From Rotaria macrura (lineage: Eukaryota; Rotifera; Eurotatoria; Philodinida; Philodinidae): a DNA stretch of 64,000 nucleotides. The first letter of the stretch is position 1. Each line of letters opens with the position of its first letter. The translations under genes and the position numbers were made by a program. The stretch spans positions 1 to 64,000 of the forward strand of contig OENT01000695.1 in NCBI GenBank assembly GCA_900239685.1, read 5' to 3'. Below the pieces are notes generated by a model that ran no database searches, was not told the origin of the DNA, and saw only the letters and a list, made by a program, of their open reading frames with translations. Of the stretch, positions 13,646 through 30,582 are shown one piece after another.

Positions 13646-13662
13646 AACACAAAACAAAAGTA

Positions 13663-16600
13663 TCATTCATGTTTCGGTGGAGCAATAGATTGTTCCCATA
13701 TGAAATCTGGCTTTTGATATCGTTGTTTTCGAGGTCGAACTGTTGTCGTTGCTGCTATTGATTTTGGTGTTAAAGTTGGTCGATACTCTTTCAAGGCAGC
13801 TAAAGATAATGGTGGAAAAGCTTAAAAAAAAACAAAAATGAAATAACATTCTTAAATACGAAGAGAAACCTTACTTTCACGATGTATATTGGATGTATTT
13901 GATGTTGTTGAATGAGCCTGTTCTGTTGAAATTTCTGCATCAAATAATGCTTCGATATTTTTTTGATCAATGACAAATAAACGATTTTTATTTGTTGAGC
14001 GATGTAACGGTTTCGAGAGAAGTGGAAGATCGTTTGAATTTTTTAAAAATCTAATATAATATTTCTTTTCTTTATGTTCAACATGCATTGAGTGTGGACG
14101 AACGAAGTTAGTTGATTGATTGATCAATACCTCCCTTTGTTTAGATGGATATGCTGAATGCGGTTTCTGAAAGAAAGGAAAGTTCTTTTTATTATCGATC
14201 GAAAATTGAACAAATAAAACCAATGTTTACTATGACTTTTTCTGAGAAATATTTTTGTAAACCAAGATTATCATGTAATTGTCTTAGATTTGGAAAGGAG
14301 CTTGTTGATTTTAATAAATTTGCTCGTTGTTCATTCAATTTTGAAGAATAAAATAATAAATGAGGCTAGAGAAAAAATGAAGATTTTTTAAATACATGTA
14401 TATAAATTGTTTTCTTGCATAATGCTTCAAGACATGTCGATAATTTGCTCTTCGTTTCTTCTTATCATAACTGAGAATCTATTGGCAGAAAAATAAAACT
14501 ACATACCTGAAGAACATTTGCTGGCAGATCACGTCCAGATTCGAAATACAGTTTTGCTGCATCGATATCAGAATTGTTTCTTACAAACTGCTCAAGTTCT
14601 CCACGAGAACATTGATGTTGACCAACTTGACCTCGAACAAATGCTTGATATGAAGCCTAGAAAAGACTATATTTCATGCAAATTATATCTTTAGGAAAAT
14701 AAAATTAAGCCGTGCATGTTAAGTAAAAGAATAAGTGATCTAACAATCTGCATACTTCAAGATCGACTCGAGAAAGCGACTGCGTTGTGGTCTGATAATG
14801 TTCCATAGAACGCAGTCGCTGCAAACGTTCCTCTGGTTGTTCATAATTAACTGCAATATAATGTTAAAATTAAGCAACACAAATATTAGCAAGATTCAAA
14901 TTATCAACCGTTTCAATATTATTTAGAATATACATACGTTAGTTTTTACATTTCTTCAAAAATCATTGAGACCGATTCAAAAAGTAAAAAAAACAATCAA
15001 AGCTTCATAGGTCTTTCTTTTTCTTTCTTTTGACAATATGATTCGAATGATTACAGTAGAACATTTTTCGTGCTCCTTATTTGATAGTAACAATTTATTC
15101 TTCATATATTCATGTCGATAGAATATTATATATATATATATATATATATTGTATACAGAAGCCTTAAGCTAAAACCAAATAATATATATCTATTTTCAAT
15201 CATGCAGAATGGAATATAGCCTTTATTATTACAAAATACTCATTAATAAAATGGTTATATCATGAAAAATCTTTCGAAAATATTTTCATTTGTTGGATTA
15301 AATCAAAGTTCAGAACATTATTATTATCGAAGCGAAAAACAGGATATCCGCTGGTAATTCTGATAAATGATGCGAATTCTGGTTAAATCAATCATTATAG
15401 GAGAAAAAAGCTCTTATATTTGTATGAAAGAAAAAAGCGAGAGAAGTTTATTGACATTGAAGAAAAATAAAAATGTCTAATCTAAAGTAAACTAATTCAT
15501 TTTGCTATGAAATATTCTTCGAGTTTTATATCGGTTTTTTTAATATTAATTTGTATCAAGCAAATCTTATTTCATTTAATAGCGCAGAAAAACACTTTCA
15601 CAGTAGAAAAAACAACTTTGACAAGTACTTCACATCGTATTGATGAAGAAAGGATGAAGGAAAAGAAATTTGTTTTTCTCATAACACAAGATCAAAGTCC
15701 GATGTAATATGTCAAGATTTAAATATAATGCGAATGAAAAAAGAAAGTAAGGACAAAACATCATCGTATGTTGTTGTTTTCATCTGATTGCATTCGACTG
15801 ATCAAATTTGTTATCTATGACATATATATATATTCAGATTAATCTCAGTAAGATTAAACTGTAATACAAACAATTTTTGTGACTAACCACCTGTTCATTG
15901 TGTCGTTCAAAACTATTAATAAATTTTCGTTCTCGCAATAATATGTAGCCTATGATTGATACAATTGAAAGAAAAAACTTTAAGATTTTGTTATCAAAAT
16001 TGAATTGAAATGAACTAATGGAAATTTTTTTTAAATGCACCATTTTTTCAAAAAAAAAGAAAAAGAAAGAAGTGAAATGTTTTTTTTAATGTTGTATTCA
16101 TAAAAGAACTATAATCGTCCCACTTCAACGATGAACACACTCTGATGCATGAAATATATTGAAGGGTGTTTCATTTCGAGATTTGTTAAGTAACGTAATT
16201 GTTGATAGAAAGTGTTTTGCAAATAAACAAAACCAAGATTTCCCTAATGATGTAGAATCTATTAATATTTAGGTCAGGTGAACACTATCGTCCACAATAC
16301 ATGTAAATGTCTAGTTATTTGTTGTGTAGGTGTTTTATTACTGTTGAATTGTAAACAGTTATGAACTTAATCAGTAAGTGAAATTCTTGATTATGTTCAC
16401 TGTTAGCCTTGCCATTTCAAGCACGTTACAACCAAAAGTAGCTTTGAATCCAGATTTAATTGAGGCAATATTAAGAATGTATTTTATCATTCCGTGCACA
16501 TATGAAAACAATCTAACGAATTGGCATTTAAAACGATGCCTAAACAGTGAAAGAAATCGAGTATTACACTTTAAAAAAACAATAAAGATACAAGATCGAT

Positions 16601-19421
16601 TTCATTCAAGGCACCCATTGTCTTGCATGAGCAGAAACAGAAAATATTTGACTTCACATAGATTGTAATTTATAGACAATGCTCAAAAATATTCATGAGA
16701 AAACTATCGACATTAATAATGAACATTCCAGTCGAAAAATCATTTTTAGCGTTCTACACTAACGACTCATGAATTCAATAGATGGATTAGATATCCGAAT
16801 AGTTACAGAAGAAAAAAATGTCAGATCATTTTAGCATGTCGCAATTAGTCTATTATTGTTTTGGAAGGATGAAAACAAAGCTAGGTCCTAGCAGAAGATT
16901 TATTATGTAGACACAAGTGAGGGCTTATCCGTCATCATGAACATTGTTGCTGAAAGAGTCCTAAAATATTCTTAGTTGTTTTGATATTGTTCATAATTAC
17001 AGTATTTCTCTTCGTGCGATCGATCATGCCCTTCTCCTTTTATTTATATTTTCATTTCTTTTTAAATCATTATTGAAAAAATTAGATAATCATATCATCC
17101 TTGAAATGTTCCTACACAGAATAAACATACTTGGGTCAGCATAACAAAATTGTGTTAAGCAAATAGGCACATGTGTTCGAGAATTCTGAGCGTCTTGTGA
17201 ATAATTCTACGCAATGATACATAACACAACTCTAGAAGATCGAATTTACAAAAAGAAAACAATGATTACCCTTAGGAAAAAATCTACATTCTTCTTCCTG
17301 TTCAAATCAATCATTTTACAGAACATTCATCATTATTAAACTAACATATGAGTCACAAAATTCACTTTTGACTTTCTAAGTATAAAGTTATTTGAAACAA
17401 GTGGGATTTTCGACTCGTTTCATTATAATATTCCAGCACAGTTAATCAATATCCATTTTTCACTCCGACCAACCGTACAATTAGGATAGTTGTCGAAATT
17501 CATAATAGAAATGTTTACTGAACTTTTCTTTTAACAAATAACTGAATGATTTCCGGAAACTTCACTAAAACCTAGATAATTAATGGTTTTAAAAGGCTGA
17601 CCTATTAACTTTATAACATGTGAATTGTCGAATTTGAACATGAATGATAAATAACTCACAATTTACATGGCCATAATCCACGATTCTTAATGGTAAAAAA
17701 TGCTGTTATTTTACGAAATGATGAAACAATAAGTGATACGTTTTTAAGTTATGTATGATTCCTAATTGTTGACAGAATTGTAAATAAAATTGACGTACGA
17801 AGCAAAATAGAATTTGCAATTTTCTCCTGACGGCTTATTGATTATGCCGAGAGAGAAAGAATTGACGATTTTTATTAGCATGACAAAATATTAATCCATA
17901 ATAATGATCAGTATTTTATCAAATGTATCGTATAGATTTTTACTCTTGCAGAAAAAAAAATATCTATTAGAGAAATCATCGAGTGAAATTGTAATAAAAT
18001 AAACATTTCGAGGAAACGACAGGTAACTATTTTTGACAAGAAAACATTTTCTATAAACTTTATTGCAATAGGCGTGTGCTTTTACTTTGACTTACACTCA
18101 TGTTATACTCACGAAAATAATTGAACAATTATTTTACTTTAGAAAATTCACTCTATATCTTGTGGCTGGAAATCTGAGTCCGCTTTGTCACGTCAACTAT
18201 TTTAAATATTATGTAGGATATTAAAAGTTGTAAAAGAGGCAAAAAAGAAATCTATCTCCGGTCTTTCAATGTACCAAAAAAGGAAGCATACTTTCTGTGT
18301 AACATTAGATTCTATAAGTTTGCAAATTCCAAGTTGCCCTAATCCTATCGAGATGCAATATCAATAACTAAACTGCATGGCAATATTTTTTTACGATCGA
18401 TACCTCATCTTCTAGTATACTGTGGAAAAAAAGAAAGAGAATTAATACTGATTGTAGTAAAGTATTTCATCGGAATGAATTGACAATTGAGCTTATTTAA
18501 AATGTGGAGCAAAAACTTTCTTCATTGCTTTAATCCAATCAAAAGTGTACTGGGGATAATTTTCTTCAAGGAAATATATAGAGATCATCAAGGGTTAGGA
18601 AATTTCTCTGAAGGAAAAATCTAGGCTTTATTATTTTGGAATTGCACTTTATCTTCATGATGACTGGAGCTGGAGTTGAATCAAGACGTTTGCTTCTGCA
18701 TCTGGAGAGCAGAAGGAGGAAATTATTGAAAGCACCATCAAAACACTTGTTATTTTTTCAATTGTTCTGATGGTTTAAAAAGCTTTCTAATTTCGTAAAA
18801 GTAGCATCTTCAAGATAACGACAAGAAAAAAAGTACCCCAATCTAAAAACGGTGCTTAGAAATCAACAAAAAAAATATAATATTCCGATTGGATATCATG
18901 TACGGAATACAAAAAATAAAAATTTCATTCTTGCTTTCTTTATCCGTAATAGCAAAATGAAAAAGACGACTTGTTGAAATTCTAGCTTGTGCCATATTTA
19001 AACCAAGAAATTTTAACGCCTCTTTATAAATAATAAATCTCATCGTCAGAAGAAAAACTTTTTTTTCTAACTAGAGAAATGTAAAGGAAGGAGAAATAAT
19101 TTTCTTTAATAAAAAAAAGACTTTTCTCTTGAACTAAAAAATTAATTAGATTAAAGTAGCTAATTACAAACATGGAATACTAACGAACGCTTATACTTGC
19201 CATATTTTAATTCATCGATTGTAACAAGTTGTTTTGCATCATTTGTTTTCGGACAAACAAAATCGATCGCTGTTTGAGGATCAAATATCGTTGATAATTT
19301 TTTTAGTAAAATTCTTTTGTCTTCCGGCAATTCATTCTATTCAAGGAGAAAACAATGAAAAAAAATTTAACTAGTATTATTGTATTACCTCAATTGACAA
19401 GTTATCTGGGCTTGTTTCCAT
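13663..19421 (-). CDS. Unrecognised 287-aa protein, six exons, one GC-AG intron
   Basis: Exons in transcript order: 19389-19421 (starts METSPDNLSIE), 19201-19336, 14756-14850, 14507-14656, 13875-14166 and 13663-13820 (ends WEQSIAPPKHE, stop). They total 864 nt in one frame. The protein is charged and mostly polar, with no transmembrane segment. Segments include PEDKRILLKKLSTIFDPQTA, EERLQRLRSMEHYQ and GELEQFVRNNSDIDAAKLYF; the last third is Ser/Thr/Pro- and basic-rich, suggesting disorder. I cannot name a family. The junction between exons 2 and 3 keeps frame only if the donor is GCAAGT rather than GT; that intron is 4.35 kb and holds nothing else I can support. The gene is divergent from the 416-aa gene, 250 bp away. 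Exon structure is well supported by frame; function is unknown. Confidence 0.72.
15126..15149. repeat. (TA)n microsatellite
   Basis: Pure TA run inside the 4.35-kb intron of the 287-aa minus-strand gene. Confidence 0.85.
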
Positions 19422-19671
19422 ATCGCTTTAATCAATTTAACTCAAGTAAAATGTAAACAAAGCAAAAAACAAAGAATGCCATAACTTTTAACTTTTCGTT
19501 TCTATCGTAACAGAAGGACATTCATTTTATATTATTTAAACTTAACGACATCTTCCATTCAATCAACCAATTCCAAGGCGAGTTGAAATTAAACAAAGAA
19601 CACCGGGAAAAGAACAAAAGCCAGTATACACACATATATGGACGATATTGTCATTTCTTCTATTCGAAACA
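19422..19671. promoter_or_regulatory. Shared spacer between two divergent genes, probable bidirectional promoter
   Basis: Only 250 bp separate the ATG of the minus-strand 287-aa gene (19421) from the ATG of the plus-strand 416-aa gene (19672). Both promoters and leaders must fit here, so a bidirectional promoter is the simplest reading. No clear TATA box or named factor site was recognised. The assignment rests on spacing only. Confidence 0.45.
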
Positions 19672-22600
19672 ATGTCCTCACAAACAGAAAATGAGCACCG
19701 TCCATGGACAAGTTTACAATGGAATGTGGCTGATAAAGTAGCAACAGCACTTCCAAAACCATCAAGTGATATAATCACTACCGTTCATTGTGTATTTTTT
19801 GAACCAATACCACGTACAATTATCGATGAAACTTTTCCAACTGAAATTGTTTTGAATATCTATGCTGACGATACAATAATTCGTGTACTTGAACGTTTAT
19901 CTGATGAAATCCGTATACCGATTAATAAATTTGAACTATACAGAAAGCATCAATGTTTAAATACAAAACTTAAAAATTTACCAAATTTTTCGAACAATGA
20001 AAAACTTTTTGTTATTCAAGCAACATTTTATGATCGGAAATTATATCAAGAGCAAATGGAAGATGAATTAATGAATAAAATAAAAGAATTTTACAATGAA
20101 AATGATTCAATAAAAACCAATCAAGAAATATATTTGAATACATTTAATTTAAATGAAAAATACTTATTTAACATAAATCATATTTCAAGTATACAATGGA
20201 GAACATGTTTAAATGAACGTAATCAATTAGAAAATAAACAAGATGATCTTTTGCGTTATAAAGATTTTATTGACGAAAGTAAAAAGAAAACATTAAATTT
20301 GCTCATGAAATATTCGGAAGGTAAATTCACTGTCTCTGAGAGCTCTTCTAATATATTTATCTATCTATATACTCCGTAATTCACGTAGGCCACAAAGGAT
20401 CTATTATTAGGGATTATGTCTGCCTTAAGAATTTTGAGAGTTCGCAATGAAAAACTTCCTAACCTGACTTAATCGTGGAAATAGATAATTAATATAAATG
20501 TAACTTGTAGAAGACCATGTATTATTGCTTAACATGTAAACAAAAAGGAAAACAACCAGCACCAGTAGAATAAGAAAAACAATAGCAGACCAAAAGCAGA
20601 ATATTGGTCAACTATTATCAGAAATATCACGAGAGAATTTCACAGAGGATTAGTTGTAGAGAGATCACAATAGTTAGTGTCTTACAGCTCCACCTATCAA
20701 CGCTAACACTATATTTGCGTATCCCAGAAGGATCATTCCGACAATTGGATTCGATCGGATGCCTGTCGGATCCGATCATGTTTCTATCGGAGTTTATCTA
20801 ATCCGACAAAATCCCATCGGATTCTGGGTTGCCATCCAACATTCGGACCCATAGTGTTGGATTTTATCGAATCCTACTATCGGAATCCGATTGGATTTCA
20901 TCGTATGATCAAACAGGCCTCTACTATTGGTATTGAGTGCTAATTCGTACACAAATAACAAAATAGGTTTCTTCTGATAGATCCTTTAGGGGCTCCACAA
21001 CCAGAATTCCCATAGGATTTCATGAGATCCTCGGATCCGATTGAATTCAGTATCGGATTCATTCATCTGGGATAGTACGGTATCAGAGCCCAATGATTCA
21101 TCGCATCAATAGCAGAATATACAGTTTGTAGCGGTACACTTTTTCGAGGATTCTCACTAATGGTATTTGAAGTAATAAAAAGTGATAGGAATTTGAGTAC
21201 TATTTTTTCTCACCCCCAATTCGAGTTTCCGAGATCATCATTGGTATGTGGAGATAAACATACGATCATGACTGACTAGAACCAATAGAAATTTTGATGG
21301 AGACGTTTTTCGTTCGCTTCCGTTCATCATCCTAAATTAATGCGAAGGTTCTAAGGAAATTCCCAAGCCATCGCGAATTTACAGCGCCATCCATTATGCG
21401 GGACACTTCTCCGAACGAAACCGAATATGTAGTTTGAAAGAGAAATTTTTTTCTACATCTACTAGCATTAACGAGATCTCGTGCTCATGCCAAAACCTCC
21501 GAAGATGCACACAGGTGTATTTTTTTAATATTGATTCGTCTTTTTCTGTACACTGTTTGATCTGCACCCGTACAAGTACCAACGCAGACAAATATTGGCA
21601 GAAAAATATATGTAGTCCTTCAGTAAGCGTCTAACCAACTTGCAATCATAAGAATGTAATTTCATAATGAAAACTAGAAGATTCGTAGATCCTACCTACT
21701 TAGATTAATATTAGCCGATTCCATTTTTATTGCTATGATGAACTTAACCGTAAAGTAGATGCAGTTGAATATCAGAATTTTAGACCAACTGAATCATGAA
21801 TACGTTGAAAGTTTTCCTTTTGTCATTGACGTTCGCTCACATCGAAAACAATTTACCCCGATGCTCTTTACAAATGAACCCTTAGAATTTTACAAGGAAT
21901 TAAATGGTTTCAAGTACGATAGGGATGCTATTTTGAACAAGACTGCTGACTTAAGGCAAAATTTATCAATTGACTTTCGCTATCATTGGTTTTGAGTATC
22001 GTATTGAAATGCCTTTATAACTGTCTATTGAAAATCAAGAAGTCGTTATGCGATAGTTGCAATACGTTCTATCTGCTTTGAAGAAAATTCTACAAAACGA
22101 GCACGCTTCAATGTTTAGGTATACATCAAACTGATGGCAGCCTAAGAACTATGCTATAATTTACAAGTTGAGACTTATATAGTTTATAAAGCAAGATCAA
22201 GAACGAATCAGTTGCTGATATAGAATGCAAAACTGATTTCGATGTTCGATCAATTGATGTCTATGATGAGTGAAAGTATTGGACCGACACGATCCTATCA
22301 GTTATGTTGTAGTCGGTAAAAAGTCCTGATCATATTTTAATATTCTAAGATTGCATGTTGAGTAGCATATTATAAAAAGAATAGAGTTCATGTTGGGGAA
22401 CGATGATTGCTACAAAAACCACGAATGTTATTTTATGAACTAATTCGAAAAAATATTGGCAAATGAACGACTCGAGTAGAATTATTGTGCATAGGATATG
22501 TGCAATGTGAATGTAAACACAAACTATCCATCAGGAATAAAAACAACAGATCCTTAATCATTGACTATTTTCATTTCCTATGGTCCAAACGATACTACAA

Positions 22601-25600
22601 CTATCGAGAATTCGGTTATGATCATATTCATTTTTCTATTATTGGAGCTGTACTGCTTGATCGTGAGGATTTCTATTACAATTGTTTCTCTTAGTATAAT
22701 TGCAATGAAATATTTTACTTGATAGGAATATTTTGTCAAAATCAATGGAAAATTTCGAATTACAATTCTATAAGATAAAATCATACTCTTTTCGCAGAGA
22801 ATTTCGGACACAATTAAAAATATTCATTTCCGAAAGCTTTCATCTCATTAGGTTCATTTTAAATCTAGGTAAAATAAAAATAGATTTCATCAACTGAAGG
22901 AAACGTAAATTTACGCTTTTCTAGTTCGTATCAGAGATCCGAAAATCTCCGAGTTTACTCGCCTCGCCTCGTGGCGGGGCGAGTCGGCATTTTCTGCACC
23001 GCGGCGAGCACGAGTTGACTTTGTAAATCGCCGAGTTGGCTCACCTATACTTAGAATGTTATTTTTGATGAATAAATGGAAAATCTTTAAGGATATCTTT
23101 CGATTTTATGCAACTTTTTCTAAGCGTTTCCATTTGTTGTGAAATTTATCAAATCGTGACAATAACTTAGTGTGCAGGTTGTCTCAACAATCAGGTTAAA
23201 AAAGAAAACTATATATCTCTACAGAGTGATGAAAAAATTATCTGATATTTCTCGTGATGGTAGAGGATACTTGCAAGCTTCTATTCAAGTGGTAGCAGCT
23301 TATTAACACACTTGAAAGTTAGCATCATCTACTTGAACACGGAGTTTGACATTTTCCAACACACTTCTATCAGTCGTCAACCACAAAAATAGAAATGTAT
23401 CCCACAGTTTATTCGCAAATTCCAATTTTTAGAGATTGTTATACTGATCATTTTGGTTAAAAAATTGTTCTATTTTTATCAAGAACTAAAAGTATCTGAG
23501 CCCTAGTACTAGAAAATATCGTATGCTTGACTAGTACTATTTGTCGTTCTCCAGTATTTTGACTCGGGGAACACCTGTTCTTGATGAACATGGAACATCT
23601 GTTAACCAAAATGATCAGCAAATAAGACCTCTAAAAATATGATTCTTCAGTAAGTTCTCGAATAGCGTTGCTAATTTGTTCACTGTCCAGAGGAGTACTT
23701 TATCAAACTTCGAGTAAAGTCACTGGTGTTTTCTGATCCTTTCAGTGCAAACAGATTTGAGAGGATTTTGTGAAGTTAGATAGAATAGAGAAAACTCAAG
23801 GATTCAAATAAAGTATTACATAATTTTGAAAATCTAAGAACAGAGGAATTTGCATCCGATCGTAGAAACCCCACATTTATAGTTTATCTTTGGCATATAA
23901 ATGTGAAATTTTATCTTTTAAATTAGTAATTATAAATCTAATTGACGTTATTAAACCTTTTACTGATGAATAAAAACTTAGAAAGTATCTCTACCGTTAG
24001 AAAAAAATTATTCATTTGATCATAATCCTGTGCAGCTATGCAGTTTTCTTTTTGCTAGATGACCTTTAGCACACTCTGGATACACGTATATTTGATTATT
24101 CAATCTAGTCCAGCTATTGCACTGACACAGTTCTCAGAGCATTGTTTACACGCTAAGTAAAAAAATGAATGATCTTTATTTATTTGATTATCATTAATAT
24201 GTTTGTTCTTTTAACTTATTTAAATGTATAAAATGTTCTTTATTTGATTGCATTAAATAAAAAGATAGCGATTGTTATGGGTGGCTTAAAAACTACCTAA
24301 AAGTAACTATTTTATTCTAAACTCTAGGCGAGGCGGTGACGAGTCGCTTTTTTGATTGACTCACGGATCTCTGCTTCGTATTAATATCATTTGATTAATC
24401 AACCAAAACAGAATGGTGACGTCAGTTCACTAAACACAGAGAATAGGAAACATGAGGAAAGAAAAAACTTATTTCCGTAAAAAATCCTATCCCAAATACA
24501 TAGCTTAAAAAAGACAACAGTAGATAGCTGTTGTTATAGTAGTACTTCTACGGAATAACAATTAATAATAAAATCTGAGCTCCTATACACAGAATGAATA
24601 GTTGAAGATCAAGGCGTGAATGACAAATCGCATTGAGAAATCATTTTTACAAACATCTATGAATATCATGTTTTGATGTCAAAAATAATGTTCTCATGCA
24701 GATTTGTGTAGTGTAAATCAAGACGCTGGAACGTAACCCAGGTCGATAAAAAGTGTTCTATAACTAAAACGAATTCGTTGGAAAAACAATCGAAAATCTC
24801 ATAAAGAATAGCTCTTTGCTTCTAAATAAGAAAGATTCAACTGATCACAGTTGTCTAACATTTCATGCTCAGTGAACTCTAAAAATTTTTTCTCTATCAA
24901 ACAGTTTATCTCTTGGGATGTCATCATTAGTTAAACAATCCTCTTAACAGTTGTATAATGTAGTAGTCTGATCAATGCCTTTTAAGAACCATAGAAGACT
25001 ACTTTTTGGTTGACAATCAGAGAAAAAAAAATTCCTCTCCCGTATTTAGTAAAAATAACTAGAAAAAATTTCTGAGTTTGTCGAAACTCTGTTACCATAG
25101 GTGATCTCAACTAAATTCGGAAAACGATATTCAAAATGCATGATAGACAAAATTTACGCCATTTAATAACCGCAAACATGTTCATTAGTGTAGTATTTTT
25201 CTAAGGGTAGAATAGAAAGGCATTGCTTTTGGATATGTAAGATTTTGTTTTTGCAATAATCAAATACACTGGGATCTATACAAAGATGGAAAAATCAAGT
25301 GCTATGTATCAAGAATAGATGATAATCCGGTCGATTTTGTTTATTCCCTATTGAAACGATTCATTAGACTTGTTTATGATAAGTTCTTTTTTTTTGTATT
25401 CCATAACCAAATGTGACACAGATCAATACGTTTCTGAAAAACGATCCTTGCATATTTAATTGTATTGTTATTTAACATTTTAGCTAACATCGAAGAATGG
25501 CAATATGCTTCGTATATTGATGGTATTTACTTTTCATCGATCGATTTAAAATACGAAGATAATGATTTGCTTTCACAAACACATTTAAGTTCACGTATTT

Positions 25601-26085
25601 ATTCACCATACATAGTTGGAAATTCAGTTGATTTTCTCATTAATTATGATAATACGAATCAAGAAAAATATATCTTTCGAATTGAATATTACTTAAATAC
25701 AATACGTACCAGACATCAAACATCGTTTATATTTAAAAGTAAAATTGATCGACAAAAAAAATTGTTTCTAAACATTGAAAGAAACCTTTCGGGAATGATT
25801 AATAAAATAGAACTTGATCAGATACGTTCACATTTATTTAGTTATGATAATTATAATAAAAATTTTTCATTAAATGATAATGATTTGTTTCAATTGATGT
25901 TATCATCGATTGGTATTGAAGCATTGCATCGTAATAATCAGAATTGTTTCTGGCAAATCTATGAATTAGCAAAGGAAAAATTTACCGAATCCACAAGTAT
26001 TAAAATACATAATCAATCCACGGAAGTCATAACCTTAAAAAAGCGAATATCAAATCTTAATGATGAAAAAGAAAACATTTGTTAA
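19672..26085 (+). CDS. Unrecognised 416-aa protein with a possible ubiquitin-like fold and a 5.2-kb intron
   Basis: Two exons, 19672-20320 and 25484-26085, join in phase 1 (donor GAAG|GTAAAT, acceptor ACATTTTAG). I chose ATG at 19672 (MSSQTENEHRPW) because the frame upstream lacks another ATG. Residues about 45-115 alternate short hydrophobic strands with a helix (EIVLNIYADDTIIRVLERLS, then KFELYRKHQCLNTKLKNL), a pattern like a ubiquitin-type beta-grasp; this is inference. Then comes a charged helical region (YQEQMEDELMNKIKEFYNEN) and a second half rich in Tyr, Asn and Ile, ending in a short coiled coil. No catalytic motif is visible. The intron (20321-25483) contains a TA-flanked MITE and a hAT-like element. 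AATAAA lies at 26229. Confidence 0.7.
20720..21074. mobile_element. Tc1/mariner-type MITE flanked by TA, about 350 bp
   Basis: Left end TA-TCCCAGAAGGATCATTCCGA and right end (minus strand) TA-TCCCAGATGAATGAATCCGA are imperfect inverted repeats bordered by a TA duplication. The interior repeats the motif ATCGGATCCGAT and its variants many times on both strands, and has no open frame. TA target duplication is characteristic of Tc1/mariner-type insertion, so it is probably mobilised by such a transposase. It sits in the large intron of the 416-aa gene. A decayed relative lies at 36161-36452. Confidence 0.75.
22932..24373. mobile_element. hAT-like non-autonomous DNA transposon, 1.44 kb
   Basis: The ends are CAGAGATCCG and its exact inverse CGGATCTCTG. 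They are flanked by GTTCGTAT on the left and CTTCGTAT on the right, an 8-bp duplication with one mismatch fitting the hAT preference nTnnnnAn. Both subterminal regions are GC-rich in an otherwise AT-rich region and carry repeated GGCGAG/CTCGCC motifs (22960-23035 and 24327-24345), as hAT subterminal binding arrays often do. No intact transposase frame is present; the interior shows only short broken frames. It is an intron passenger in the 416-aa gene. Confidence 0.8.
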
Positions 26086-26228
26086 ACACTGTTTGGGGTG
26101 ATTCACCTTCAGTCCTGCCCCTCGACATCCAGTCATCTCGATTTGTTATTGTTCTCTCTCTCTCTTTCTCCTTTTGAATCTATATGCATGATGTATGTAA
26201 ACTTGTACTTTCTCTTTTCTAATCGTGA

Positions 26229-26234
26229 AATAAA
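26229..26234 (+). terminator. Polyadenylation signal AATAAA of the 416-aa gene
   Basis: Canonical AATAAA about 145 bp after the stop codon, followed by GT-rich DNA. The next start codon (MCM6) is only 126 bp further on. Confidence 0.55.
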
Positions 26235-26341
26235 ACGAGTTGTTCGTCGGTACGAGCTAACAAATATATGATCTTATTTGTTTTTGCTGGCCTCTGTATT
26301 GTTAAAACGACAAACAAAACGAATCATGTAAATATATACTC

Positions 26342-26352
26342 TGTTATTTCAG
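26342..26352 (+). promoter_or_regulatory. 3' splice acceptor 7 nt before the MCM6 start codon
   Basis: TGTTATTTCAG is a good pyrimidine-AG acceptor placed 7 nt before the MCM6 ATG. No convincing donor is seen in the short spacer after the upstream gene's poly(A) signal. It therefore may accept a spliced leader in trans, or close a short leader intron. Confidence 0.45.
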
Positions 26353-26359
26353 ATAAAAC

Positions 26360-30582
<4,223 letters not shown>

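Larger units (their letters stand above)
10532..13662. other. Non-coding interval upstream of the RGS gene
   Basis: Apart from the palindromic MITE at 11045-11389, this 3.1-kb interval holds no supported gene. It is unusually rich in long pyrimidine/purine runs (for example 12270-12303, 12886-12900 and a GTT run near 12917-12935) and in TCATCA/GATGAT strings. It may contain the RGS promoter and further leader exons; the acceptor TTTCTAG before 10531 shows that the exon there is not the first, unless the leader is added in trans. Confidence 0.5.

Noticed and set aside
15507-15707. 66-codon frame with a signal-peptide-like N-terminus
   Set aside because: Lies inside the 4.35-kb intron, T-rich by composition, no homology recognised and no splice context.
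16378-16668. 96-codon plus-strand frame
   Set aside because: Starts at a non-ATG codon, lies in an intron and has no recognisable motif.
18843-19043. Minus-strand 66-codon frame starting MRFIIYKEALKFLGLN
   Set aside because: Considered as an extra exon of the 287-aa gene, but no splice pair fits the phases on both sides.
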